A DNA stretch of 64,000 nucleotides from contig JAGPXD010000002.1 of NCBI GenBank assembly GCA_020746995.1, positions 4,526,001-4,590,000 of the forward strand, read 5' to 3'. The position numbers and the translations under genes are program-made. Shown piece by piece: positions 13,101-24,836 of this stretch (position 1 is the stretch's first letter; each line of letters opens with the position of its first letter). The notes under the pieces are model-generated. The model made no database searches. It saw only the letters and a program-made list of their open reading frames with translations, and was not told the origin of the DNA. Source of the stretch: Plectosphaerella cucumerina (Eukaryota; Ascomycota; Sordariomycetes; Glomerellales; Plectosphaerellaceae).

Positions 13101-16100
13101 ACGTAGGGGCCCGCCGTCCGACGACAAGAAACTGGGGGGAAAGCAAAACCTCATCCCGCCGCCTGGTATGGTACAGTTTCTTTGACGTCTGCTTACTTGA
13201 TTGAACTTTTTAGCGCGACCCCCGAGGGAAGCACTACACCATACTGTTTCCCCAGCTCTCTGACATCAACCGCCAGGCTAAGGAGAAAGTCCGAGGTTGC
13301 GCGATCCCGTCTTCTCTCGGCTTTCTTCACACCCGGAGCCATCGGCCGGCAGTGTTCAAACAAGCCCGCTAACGGAACCCACGATGCTCGATGCGGTATC
13401 GCCTCGTCAGGCTCTCGACCGCGGGCTTCAAGCGCACCACAGATGACGGAGCGTGTTCGACCGGGCCCTTGTCTCCTTTGGCCCAAGTCTGTGTGTGGTG
13501 GGCGGGCGAAGAGACACACAGGTCCTTCGCATGCCTCGTCGGTCTGCCCTACATGGCAACATGCATGCTTGACTCCCCCCTGTCTTGGTTGCACCCGTTC
13601 CGCCCTCAGCCCTCTCGAAGGTGAGTACCAGTGTACCGCCGAGCGAGGTCATTGCAAACGCCTGAAGGGCAAGGGGAGGAGGGCGGAACAATCGCTCCCA
13701 CCTCAGGCTCGCGCGCATTGCCGTCGAGTCATCCTTGTACCCCCGTTTGTCCGATCGTGACTTGATGCGGACGTGTCGTCCAGTGGGCATCCCTCGAGCA
13801 CTGCCTAATCGGTAACACCCCGGAACCCGGCAGTCGAATTGCCTGCATCCACATCTCAGCTCCAGAGAAGAGAGAGGCTGGATATCATGTGGTGCCTCGT
13901 GCCCTCAGCCTGCTGTCAACCACTTGATCCTCTGCCAGATGGACCTCGGTACGCTGTGATTCGACGCACCCTATCTCTCTAGTCCGGTTCCTGGTTCGAG
14001 AAGCCCGGTCAAAAGAAACCCCGATGCGGTGGGATTGCGCATTTGCCCAAGGGTGGTTTGCGGTCAACCTTTTCGGTTCGTGATCGGCATGTCCTGGCCC
14101 AAACAGCAACCTTGGGTGAAGGATGTCGAGCAGGGTGCATCTCCTTCGAGGAGCTTGAGTTTGGCCTGTCCGGTGGCCCACCACGCCAACTGAGAAAGAC
14201 GGGAAATGACCTCGACGAGCTGACGGATGATGGCCGTGGCGCCGCGCCAAGCTGTCCCTCTCCCGCCCCAAATGCGCCCTTGGCTTCAAGTGAGGAGCCG
14301 GGGGTGCCCCTCCAAGCCATCCTTAGCCCGCTGGGCAGCCCAACGTCCGCTATCACCGATTCAGAAGGCCGGCGGCGTTTGCAAGACACTTGGGGGGGAA
14401 AGAGACAGGCGTCGTGAAGCTTCCGAGCGCGCACTACTGCCGGTTCCGCAGTAGCCGGCGCCCTGGTGGCTGGTAGATTGCATTTGCAAGCGGCGCGGCG
14501 CGGAGGCTCCAACTTGGGGCCGATGATCTCAACGGCGACCGCTCCGTTGCAACTTGCAAGTGGTTTTCGCTCTAATTTCGCCTCTGGTGCAAGCCACAAG
14601 CGCGGTGTGTCAATATGGAAGGAAGCTGGTCGGTCTGTATCCTTGGCGGACGTTCAACTTGCGAACGAAGCAGGTATGCCCTTGCCAGAATCGGGGTGTT
14701 TTGCACGCCGCCTCCTCCGGTTGGATTGTTGGGGGTGGGATGGTCCGGGGTGTTTCCGGCAGGGGTTCCATCGGGTGGTAAGTAGGAAGAAAGGGCCCTG
14801 TCCTTTCGATCCGGCGGGTATGCCACGGCTGATGTCTTTGACACGCCCGCGAGAGCCTCGCTGGTGGAGGTTGAGAGGCAAAATGCTGCCCAACCGGGGT
14901 GTTGGCGCCATCGACCCTGCCTTCGAGTCCTAGGACAGGTTAGGACAACTTGAACTTTCGAGTGTCTCGCCCGCTCTTGCCCCCTGGACTGGACCAAGAG
15001 GAAAGCTCGGCATAGCGGCTTTCCGTCCGGCCAGTCGAGCCCCCGGTTGTCGAGCAAAGGAACCCTGATCTCCAGCCTCGAGGATGGATCCCTCGAGGCA
15101 AGCCAAGGTATGTGTCTCTTTACGAGTAAAGGGACACAAGCATCTCGAGTGGTTGCCACACATCGGATTTCTCCGCTGCACGTTCCTGCTGGGCATTTTC
15201 GTTCTTCCTCAAACGGGATCCCTCAAGATCCGTGCGGCCTGTTTCGGACATGCTCTCCAACGTTACTTCGCTCGTCTAGGCCGTCTCTGTCGCGCCTCGT
15301 GATGTTTTAGCGTTCCCTCTCGACGTGTTGATGATGGGTGCCAATCTCATCGACCCGGCATTTGCGAGATTGTTTTCTGGGCCATCTGAGATTGCAGCTC
15401 TCAACAGCCCCATTCGAGCTGTGGGACCTCGCGCTAAATCGCTTGCGGCGACTTGAAACACGCTAGACAGGGACCCTGGCTCGGAAGATCAGTTGAGCCG
15501 CCGCCAATGACGGGCGACGGGAAGAAATGGTCGCCGTTTACTCCACCTTGGATGGACCTCAACTTAACGCACTGGCAACTGCAAACCACGGTGGGGGGGG
15601 ATCAAGGTCAGATCTCACGCAACCTTGAAGTCCTCGTTTGGAGAGTCGGTGCCCTCGACGACCTGGAAACCATTCCGCCCCTTGCGCAGTGCTCTTACGT
15701 GGTTCCACACGGACACTGGATGCCCCCCGAATCATCGGAGATTCACCGGCACGTCACCACGGCCCGTGCAAAGTCCGAGCGAAATCGAGACTGTTGACAG
15801 GTGCTCCGCACGCAGGCGCAGCAAACCCACGCTGCCAGCTGACCAAGGTTATTACGGGGGAGGAAGAAAGCCTCTCACCTCGAGTTCGGCCATCATCCTC
15901 ACCCGCACCCGCTCTGCTTGTAGAAACATCGCCATACCTGGGCTTGGGGGCGCACTCGCAGTCTCTGGCACGTCGTGCTTGCTGGGGCCATACCCCAGAC
16001 TACACCTACAGTGACAGCGTCGATCATCAACCAATGTGACCACCGACCGGCACATGTCAGTGCCCCGCAGCTTCAGCGTAGGATCGTGGACTCAGCGAGA

Positions 16101-17649
16101 AACGAAACATACAGACGCCCAGGGTTGTCTTTCAGCTTTTGGCAAGGCGGTCGGGGCGTCCATTTCTTTCTCTGTCCGCCCACCCCCTCGAGCCCCTCCA
16201 TCCACGGCTACGTCCTATCATCTCGCTCTCCCACGGATACTCGTACTCAGAAGGCGGCGGACACTCCGCCGCTCTGTCCTAGTCTATGTGGGAGGGGGGT
16301 AAGCCCACCCGCAACTAGACCGGCGATCCATGCAGATGATCAAATGCGAGGGTGACGGTGAGCAAGGCAAAAGAACGGCAAGGATTCGGACATGGAAGAT
16401 TGCTGGGTTTGCCAACCCTTATCAGCCGGCCGTGACCAGGTGCCTCCAGATTGGCTGGTATCGACAGGTACCTGTACGATACGAAGGCCTTTAATTTGAG
16501 GGCTTCTCGCCCTACCGACAAGGGCATGTCTCAGAAGCAACAGGGATTCCCCAAAGCAGTGCCACTTTACCATCTGACAGGGGGGGAATCCCATCGTGAG
16601 GCTTTCCGGCCCACAGCGGGGGAGTGTCGATCATGACCGTTTTCTGTCCTCTGTGCGGCGGGGGCGCAATGCGACGGCTTCCAGAGGTCATTTCTGGGCT
16701 GGACATGCCGTGTCGGTGTTCAAAAGTTGTGTTAGATGACCAACGGGGCGCTTTGATTACAGCGAGGAAGAGCCGTGAGGCGCTCGCTTGTGCTGGGGAG
16801 AAGAGGACGAGCTCGACGAGCCACCGGCCGGAAGGTCGCAGCTCTAATTGCCGTGTCCGAAACTTGTGCCACGATCCTACCCAAGTATCCGTATGTCAGT
16901 TTGGCTCGAGGGAAACTTTCAGGGCAAAGAGATTGGTCCCAATGCGCTCGCCTCTTTGCCTCTCCACCAACGCCGGCATTGGGGAGGTAGGGCCGGCACT
17001 GTGCTGGCTGCGACTTCGCTGTCGGGTGGCAAAAGCCATGATGAAGGGGGGAGTGGAGAGGGGGACGCGCGTCTTTCAGCGCCTGTGAAGGACTGCGTCA
17101 GGGGACTGAATCAATCCAACACTCCCTGTGGTGGAAGTACACCTAGGAATAGGGCGGGCATCTTTAGGGGGCGGCGGGCTCTGAAGACGATTGGCCCCCG
17201 GAATGAAGGCAGAGGGGCGGTGGCTGGAAGGCCGTCGCAGCATGCATGATGGAAAACCTGAATTCAAAGAGCGGGAGGGATAATGCCGTCACTAGGAGGA
17301 GAGGGGCGGCCTCAAGTTGAGGGGGGCGCTGCGGTCAGTGGCGATGAGGGTGTTGGGCCTTCTGGCGATAGCCCGGCGGTAGGGGACATGAGTCGGGCTC
17401 AGAGCTAAGCAGGTCGAGGGATGCCCGATGCGAGCAGGGCGAGGGCGGCACTTTCCAGTGCCAAGATGAGTGTTGTTGAAGCGTCGTGGAAAGGCATGTC
17501 GTCGACAATAAGTTTTCGGCGCTCAGATGCGGCCAGTTCGGTTGAAATGGTCGAGCTGAAGACTTTCTGCTCAGGCGAACTCTTCAAGGAGAGAGCGCAG
17601 GCGGTAGTGATTGGCCAGAACCCGATCGTGGGATACGACGAAACATCAC

Positions 17650-17657
17650 TGACGTCA
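17650..17657. promoter_or_regulatory. CRE palindrome TGACGTCA
   Basis: A perfect ATF/CREB-type palindrome in the gene-free region. It is a single short site, so chance occurrence is quite possible. Confidence 0.25.
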
Positions 17658-19400
17658 TATGGCCTGTTATCCTGCGCTTGAAACGTCGACGAGGCCGTCC
17701 GACCAGTAGCAGGAGGGGGAGATCAATTGCCGGGCGCGGTCCAGACCGCCATAGACCCTCGACGGCTTGCACATCGTCGGCCATGCCTACGCGTCGCCGC
17801 CATTGACCTTTTTATTTAATGCTTCGAGCCTGCTGAAATTCGCTTGGGTGATTTGATTCTTGCTCTGCACGCCAAATGGTACGAAAATCGTCGAAAAAAA
17901 TCGAGACGCGCCGATGGGCCCACTTCGGCACAACAGTCATCACGACTCCATGACCGACACACGATGAAGACTTCACCAACACATGACACAAGGGCATAGC
18001 AACTTGCCTTGAGGGAAAAGTGGACGGGAAGGGGACTCGTCTGGGATGGAGGGACAAGCATGCGCCGCTTGATCATCGCGATGCGCGACACGGCAGAACG
18101 ACACTTCAGCTTCGACCCCGACACTGTCGCGGAGCACCCAGTCAACCCCCGAAAAGCTCGATGCACACGCCAGCCCATCTGCTACTCAGGCTGGAACACC
18201 GCTGTCCAGCCACGCCGTCATAAAGGCTCGAGAGCCTCGCGCACCGTGTAGCTGGTTTCGAGCCGTCGATGGGGTTGGAATCCCCAGGGCTTTGGTGGCA
18301 TCGCGACAAAGGCCTCTGCTTCCGTTCGACATGGACAACATGATCCGTGACTGATGCAAATGACGACAGCGGCACCGCCCCTGGATCACCGGCGTCGGAT
18401 GATGGAACACGACATTCCCCTTGAGTCCAATTGAGCGGACCTTGGACACGCCAGGCTCACGCCCCTTACGGCTCTTATGCGTCTCGAGGCATATGGTGAA
18501 CAACGATGATGCACGGGGGCGGGAGACGCTCGCCCTGGGCAATATCGCTCTCCCTCGACCTTGAAAGATCCAGGTCCCTGCAACCAGCAAGCAACACACA
18601 TTTCGAGAACGGGCGGGAACGGGCGGGCAGGCGACCGCCCTTACTTTTCCGTCACTCACGATGAGACACGGCTGGCGAGTCTGCCCGAGTACCGCGCCGA
18701 GTCGTGTCTAGGCACTTGTTGCCATCGGGAGGATCTGTCTCACCTCCCTTCCCCAGGAGTGAGTGCCTTTTGCGTCTTGAAAGACCGCCAGGCACGGAAA
18801 CCGATGGTCGTGATGGGCTTGTTTGACCGACATCCGCCGAAACACCAATGTCGTCATGTTCGTTCTGTTCACGCCCCCCTCCCTTCCCTCCCATCGCCAT
18901 CTGAACCTTGTCGCTGGACAGAAGCCACATCGGGCGCACGCCGTGCCGGACACTCGTGATGTGAGAGTTTTGAACACGGGGAGACTAGTTGGAGCCCCCG
19001 CGCGTGCGCCATGCGGGCAAGTCGTTGTCCCAGCGTCCCACCCGCGAGCAGCTATACGTGCCGGCGTGTTATGCATGGCGGATGACAGGCTCCGAGCACG
19101 CCGTCTTGTACACATGAATCGCGCAGCTGCCGCCATTGCCGAGACGACGGCCCCGTTTGGTTGACGAAGTGAGAGGTGCCATTGAGACGAAGACGTTCAA
19201 CGTGTCTTGCGCGGGAGATCATCCGAGACGATCGGCGATGTTCGTCCCGTTCGTCGTGTCAGCAAAGCACCTGAGAGGCCAGGACCGTGGGCCATCGTGA
19301 TGAACATCAACCAGGCCAATACATGCTGTACTGCGATGTGATGAAGCAGACTATTGCAACGGGGCCTGACATCATGGAGGCTTCTGCAAGTGCTCCTGGC

Positions 19401-21308
19401 CAAGCTACTGCAAATAGCAAACACACCCAACGTATTCGTACACCTCTTCGGATGTATACCCTACCTGCTGTAACTTCTCCTGGTGTCCGGACGCTAATAT
19501 GACGACCTCTGGGAAGGAGTAGCAACGTGGTCGCCACGCCATATCTGTCACCCAGGTGATGGCATCACATGAATGGCCACAGTCGCATTATGGTGGGAAG
19601 AAGCATATTTATCTTGGGTGCTGTGAAGTCCATGTCACGAGAACGAAAGCGGGAGATGGCAAGAGAAACAGCAACAGTTGTCGGTGACAATGGAATGATG
19701 ACCATGGCTATGTGTGCGTTAGATTCGATGTGTTTAGACAACGCCATGTCTCGTGGAGAATGTCGAAGTTCTTCTGTATGGAATGTGGTCATCTAAGCCT
19801 ACTCTATTCGACTTTCCAACGAAGTCATGTCAAGCATCAAAGAAGGAGAGGTAGGCACTCATATGTTGATAGACAGCTACCCTTTCAGTTCAGGCTCACA
19901 ATGTCACGGCATCAAAATATGCAGACGTCGTTTGAACAAGGCAGGTGCTCGCATGCTACGGCGAAGTCTGGCATCGACCTATTCGCCTCGGAAGGTTGTG
20001 AGTGGTAGGCAGCAGCCTCGTGGGCGAGGAGGAAAACGAGTGGACTCAGCGTCTCTGGGAAGGTGAGCCTTCCATAAGCTGAACTCTTCGTGCCAGACCC
20101 AAGAATTCTGCTTCAAGCAGATGGCCTGCGATGTCACTTTTAGCACATCCGAGAGTGAATGTGGTTGGGGCCAGCTGACACTAAGAGCCATTCGGCCTCT
20201 CCTTGCAAAGTACGCAGGTCGCTGCTCAGACAACGTGGGTTGGAGCGAGAGACTCTCTTTCCCTTCTAGAACCATTGAGTTTGACATGGCGAAGGCTGTG
20301 ATTGTTCCAGGAAGAACTCGGGTTTCGGGGTCAAGAACTGAATCTCGGCAGCTTACACTTGCCCTTGAAATTGGCATTCTATGTACTGCTTGCCCATGAC
20401 CTATCTGGGGCACCTGACAAAATGCCTTGGGTTTGTAACCGTTCCATACAAATACTGCACATGAGTAGAAAACGAGTCAGGCGAAACCGTTGCTGAGCTT
20501 GAAGATGATGTGCATCTTGTGGCTGATGATTGTAGCCTACCTGGTTCTCCACAGGCCAAGCTTCCGTTTGGGTGTCAGGACGATAGGACCCGTGATGGGA
20601 AGCCTCAGCTCGACGGCTTCGTTAAAACCTGTGGCGGATTGACGATTCACATGATTTCCAAGAAGATGGCTTGCGATGACGCAGCCTTTCCTGGGGCATA
20701 TCAGCCCCAATTCATGACTGGGAAGAACAGAAGCAACACAGTTTGAACATCAAACCAAAGGGCGAGAACCGGGTGTCTACTCATCCGCATACATGGGACT
20801 CTGGCATACTCATTTGATCCAAGTACGATTGCCTGTTAAAAATAGGGCCAGCACGGAAGGCTTCTGATGCTCGAAGATAGATACGATGGGATGGTGTCAC
20901 GCGGAACAGGGAGACCATGTCTGACGGTGGTTATGGTCAAGAAAGATGTTCCTGTTGGTCCGCACCATTGGCATCTAGGGAGAGCACTCAAGATTCGATG
21001 CCTAGAACCAAGGTATACAACGTTGGAGCCAGTACATCGCAAAGAAGCAGACATTTCCTTGCAGATACAGCACCTGGGTGGCGGCTGTCATGGCTGCCTA
21101 GTCATTGAAACACCCTACGGTGGGCTCGCCCAGGCCAACATAACCACGCCATGCCGCCTGCATCAGACATCCCTGGACGTACGAGCCTCGACAATAATGG
21201 CGCTTTTATATCAAGTGAATCTACCTACTACCAGGAGATCTTCGGGGTATCGTGACAGTATCCTGTGGTTGAGAACTCCGGCTACGACGTGCAGCTCTGG
21301 TCCGGACC
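19401..21308. other. Less GC-rich gene-free stretch upstream of NOC4 3' end
   Basis: By eye this stretch is nearer 50 percent GC than the clearly more GC-rich DNA before it. A 209-codon + strand frame (20867-21496) overlaps the last NOC4 exon on the other strand and has no domain I recognise. The change in composition could mark old decayed repeat DNA or only ordinary intergenic DNA. No transposon protein was recognisable in any frame. Confidence 0.4.
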
Positions 21309-23040
21309 TCATTGAAAATCAACGAGCTTCACAGCCAACGAGTCCTCCATTCCCGACTCTGCATCATATGGCAGGAAGACCTTCTTGGGGATATGGAACT
21401 CGACGACGGGAGGCTTCTTCACATCCTTGTCCATCTCGGCCTCCAGCAACTATCGAGGATTGTCAGTGCATAATTGGGATGGTATCATTTTCTTGACGAC
21501 TCACACTGCTGTAGGAGTGGTCAAGGAAGTCCTCCACGTTGTAGGACTGCTTCGTGAACTGCTCCGACATGATCTTGGCAATAGTTGCCACATTCGGATG
21601 CCAGTGTCCCTGCAGCTGGACAAGCTCCCAGAGACAGCTGTCGATCGCGCATGTCTCGGTAGGATCCGCAACGTCCGGCAGGAATGGGTCATCCATGCCC
21701 TCGTTCTCGATCAACTGCTTCATCTGCGGGTCTCGCACCTCGCGATGGATCATGAATGTGCATGTCGGATGGCGCTTGAGGATGTTGTAGGTCCAAGGAA
21801 CGATGAAGACAATGGCTGCCGGCGGCGCATTGAGTGCTAGCCGGGCAAGCTTCTTGATGAAGCTTGCGACGAGTGCGGCGGGCAAGTGCGAGGATGAGAG
21901 GAAGGTGTCCATGAGGCGGAAGAAGCGGGACCGATGCTTGGAGTGCAGGATGTCGCGATCCAGCAGCGAGTAGAGCTTGGTATAGAAGGACGGGTAATCG
22001 AGGTTCCTTTCCTTGATAAGGTAAAAGACACCGGACAGGGCGAGCAGGGACATAGAGCCACCGGTGTTGTACGAGTCTGTCAGGAAGTCGGCGAGCAGCT
22101 CTGGGCGCGTGAACCACGGCGCGATGACCGTGGACATGATGTCGAGGATCTGCTTTCTCTCGTCCTTGGTCTTGGCGAGCCTCAGAACGGCGAGCCATGC
22201 GTCCTGTCCTTGCCGTTGGTGCTGGTGGACTGAGTTGAGAGTGTGCGACTTCTTCTTGGGCTTCTCGAGGAAGAAGTTCTCGAGCTCCTTGGGAACATCT
22301 CCGATGGAAGAGAGAAGACCAAAGGCGTCGTCAAAGGCGTCCTCCTGGTCTTCCGTAGGTTTCTCGACGAGGTTCCTGGCCAATGTCAGCATATACGAAA
22401 AGTGGCACGGGGGAAAATTGGCGTACTTGATCGCCCTCAGGGCATAGAACCGAACATCGTCAAACGTCAGGTACTCCTCGACAAACTCTCCGCGGGCCTC
22501 GTCGCTGCTGGACTTCAACAGTGCCTCCATGATCTGTTGCAGCCAGATCTGGGGGAAGCTGTTCTCCTCCGACTCGGCCAGGTACTGCGCCTCCGACTTG
22601 ATGAGCTTCATGGCGATGGCGAGGGCCGGGAGAGCTAGCTCATCCACGATGATGAATTCGAGAAGCACATCCTTGTACTCAAAGTACCGGTCTCTGAGCC
22701 ATTGCGTAACCACAGCCTCCTTCTCGGCCTGGCCCTTCTTCTTCACGAGAGAGCCCGAGGCCAGGAGGTTCATGAAAACCTTGGTCAAGGCGACAGAGGC
22801 GATAGGGGCCAGGTCCGTTTCGCTTTCGTAGTCTTTCGCAATGCTGATCAATTTCGGGATGTTGTTGTAGTTCTTCTTCGATTCGAGGATCGACTCCTGA
22901 AGCCTAAGAATCTCATCGCGGCCGGCATTCTCATCGCTCTCGTCGCCGCTCTCGGACCGTGCTCGCTTCTTCGGCGGCGCCTTGGTTTCCGAAGAGCGCT
23001 TGCGTTTGCCGGCAGGGGCGCTTGATGTCTTTCCGGGCAT
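21309..23040 (-). CDS. NOC4: Noc4, nucleolar complex protein 4 (CBF/Mak21 family)
   Basis: Two exons (23040-21505 and 21449-21309) joined over a 55-nt intron encode about 558 residues. The N-terminus is Lys/Arg-rich and looks nucleolar (residues about 9-40). The C-terminal half carries the CBF/Mak21 domain, with the segment around Leu-Leu-Ala-Leu-Ser-Gly-Val-Phe and a downstream Tyr-Lys-Leu-type helix. Noc4 is known to pair with Nop14 in small-subunit (40S) pre-ribosome maturation. The last exon ends in a conserved Val-Lys-Leu-Val-Asp-Phe-Gln tail. The frame is open to an ATG at 23091, but the start at 23040, Met-Pro-Gly-Lys, fits the family. The upstream neighbour ATP4 is divergent, 375 bp away. 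Confidence 0.9.
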
Positions 23041-23415
23041 TTCGAGTCGTTTGCTGTTGGGCAATGGCGGACTATCAACATGAAGTCTCACGCTGAGAGG
23101 GCAGGGCGAATTTCACTGGTACTTTCTTTACGGCCAAGACCTTAAAAATTTCCAGGCTCGGGCGCACAGGCCAGCTCCAGACTGGAAGCAGTTCCGCTTG
23201 ATCAAAAGTGGGGACCGGCCTGACCTGATCCCGTTCCAGTCTCGGGCGCCTCCACGGTTCCGCAGACTCCCGGCAACCCAGGCAAACAGTGAGCTGGCAG
23301 CCGCATCACGTGACTCCATCTACCCGAGCTAGCGCGGCCCAAAAAACCTCAACCTCATCCTCCAAGCTCCGATTGACATCAAGCCTCGTAAAACGCATCC
23401 CCAGATTATCTCAAA
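23041..23415. promoter_or_regulatory. Divergent promoter region NOC4 / ATP4
   Basis: A 375-bp gap between two divergent start codons must hold both promoters and 5' leaders. No clear TATA box or known operator was identified. Confidence 0.5.
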
Positions 23416-24402
23416 ATGGCGTCCCGTCTGGTTCGATCCGCTGCTGGTACGTCTGAACCCCTCGGACCGACGACTGCGAGTCCAATTGACCCCGCGCCCG
23501 CGATCGCTAACGTGCAGTCTCCCCCTCAACAGGCGCCAACCTCCTCCGGCCGACCGTGGCTCGGCGCGCGCTCCCCGCCGTCTCCATCATCGCCGCCCGC
23601 AACGCTTCGAACGTTCCCGCCGAGGAGCCCAAGAAGAAGGCCCAGTCACTCATCGACGCCCTGCCCGGCAACTCCCTCGTCTCCAAGACTGCCATCCTCT
23701 CGTCCACCGCCGCCCTGAGCGCCTACGCCATCTCCAACGAGTACTACGTCCTCAACGAGGAGACCGTTGTCGCCGTCGCCCTTCTCTCCGTCTGGGGTGG
23801 CCTCATCAAGTATGGTGGCCCCATGTACAGCGAGTGGGCCGAGGCCCAGAGCAACAAGATCAAGAACATCCTGAACCAGGCCCGTGCCGACCACGCCTCC
23901 GCCGTCCAGGTCCGCATCGACGACGTCAAGCAGATGAGCGGTGTTGTCGACGTCACCAAGGCTCTGTTCGAGGTCTCCAAGGTACGTCCGAGAACGACCG
24001 GCGTCTATCGCGGAGGGCCATCCCTTCCGCCATGTCCCGGCTTCAACATCCCGCTGCCCACATGGCGCCACGTGTATTGACTCGTTGTCTAGGAAACCGC
24101 CAAGCTTGAGGCCGAGGCCTACGAGCTCGAGCAGAAGACTGCCCTTGCCCACGAGGCCAAGGCCGTCCTTGACTCCTGGGTGAGGTACGAGGGCCAGGTC
24201 AAGCAGAGGCAGCAGAAGGAGCTGGCCGAGAGCATCATTGCCAAGGTCACCAAGGAGCTCGAGAACCCCAAGGCCCTGCAGCAGATCCTGCAGCAGAGCG
24301 TTGCCGATGTTGAGAGTGAGTGCCTACGCGATTGCCATTTAACTCGCGAGATCAACGACGCTGACGCAGTAAACAGAGATCCTCGCCACCAAGTCTCAAT
24401 AG
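23416..24402 (+). CDS. ATP4: Mitochondrial ATP synthase subunit 4 (subunit b)
   Basis: Four exons (23416-23446, 23533-23981, 24093-24315, 24377-24402) give 242 residues, the usual length of fungal Atp4. The N-terminus is an Arg/Ala-rich mitochondrial presequence with no acidic residues before about residue 40. Two hydrophobic segments follow (about residues 60-110), then a long charged helix forming the peripheral stalk. The protein anchors F1 to Fo in the inner membrane and acts as part of the stator. The terminal exon is only 26 nt and supplies Lys-Ile-Leu-Ala-Thr-Lys-Ser-Gln. Unspliced, the long frame stops in intron 2. Confidence 0.93.
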
Positions 24403-24836
24403 ACAGTTTGTCGTCTTAGCCTCTTGAGCAAGAGACTCCAACAGAAGAGCGGGGGTTTTCTTTTGTCGAGGGGCTTTCCCAACCTGTGTTTATAAACACC
24501 CTGTGCATTAGCCAATTCCAAGAATTGTGATCCTAAGTAATCTATCTGCTTGGTTTTCGTACATTCTCCAACTCGGTAGGAATATTCAGCTGCGGCAAGC
24601 ACTCCCGCCACGCTGCAACTCGGCATGTTTACATGCCCATGTATAAGGCAGCTTCGGCAAACCAGAGCTTGAGATGTCAATGTGGCGGATCCTCCATTCC
24701 GTTGATATGCAGGCACGGCTGAGGGCCACGCTTCTGACACGGACGAGACTCGTTGGATAGCAATCGTATTGTTGTTCATTACAAAGAAAATAAGTTTTAA
24801 CACGTTGACGTACAACACAAGCACCGACGGCGCCTC
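24403..24836. other. Convergent 3' intergenic region ATP4 / SRC1
   Basis: A 434-bp AT-richer gap between two converging genes holds their 3' UTRs. No further gene is seen. The minus-strand frame at 24396-24824 is not supported by any recognised domain. Confidence 0.5.

Larger units (their letters stand above)
9701..19400. other. Large GC-rich region without recognisable genes
   Basis: This is about 9.7 kb with no gene I can support. The frames here (up to 263 codons, 10278-11069 +) are compositionally biased, lack any domain I know, and have comparable overlapping frames on the opposite strand. No tRNA, transposon protein or long tandem array was seen. Distinct local features are G-rich and polypurine DNA at 10037-10115 and a CRE palindrome at 17650-17657. 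It could be distal regulatory DNA or a noncoding transcript of the flbC-like gene. That is inference from position only. Confidence 0.55.

Noticed and set aside
13981..14010. T-loop-like GGTTCGAG sequence suggesting a tRNA
   Set aside because: No matching T stem, acceptor stem or anticodon arm can be drawn around it.
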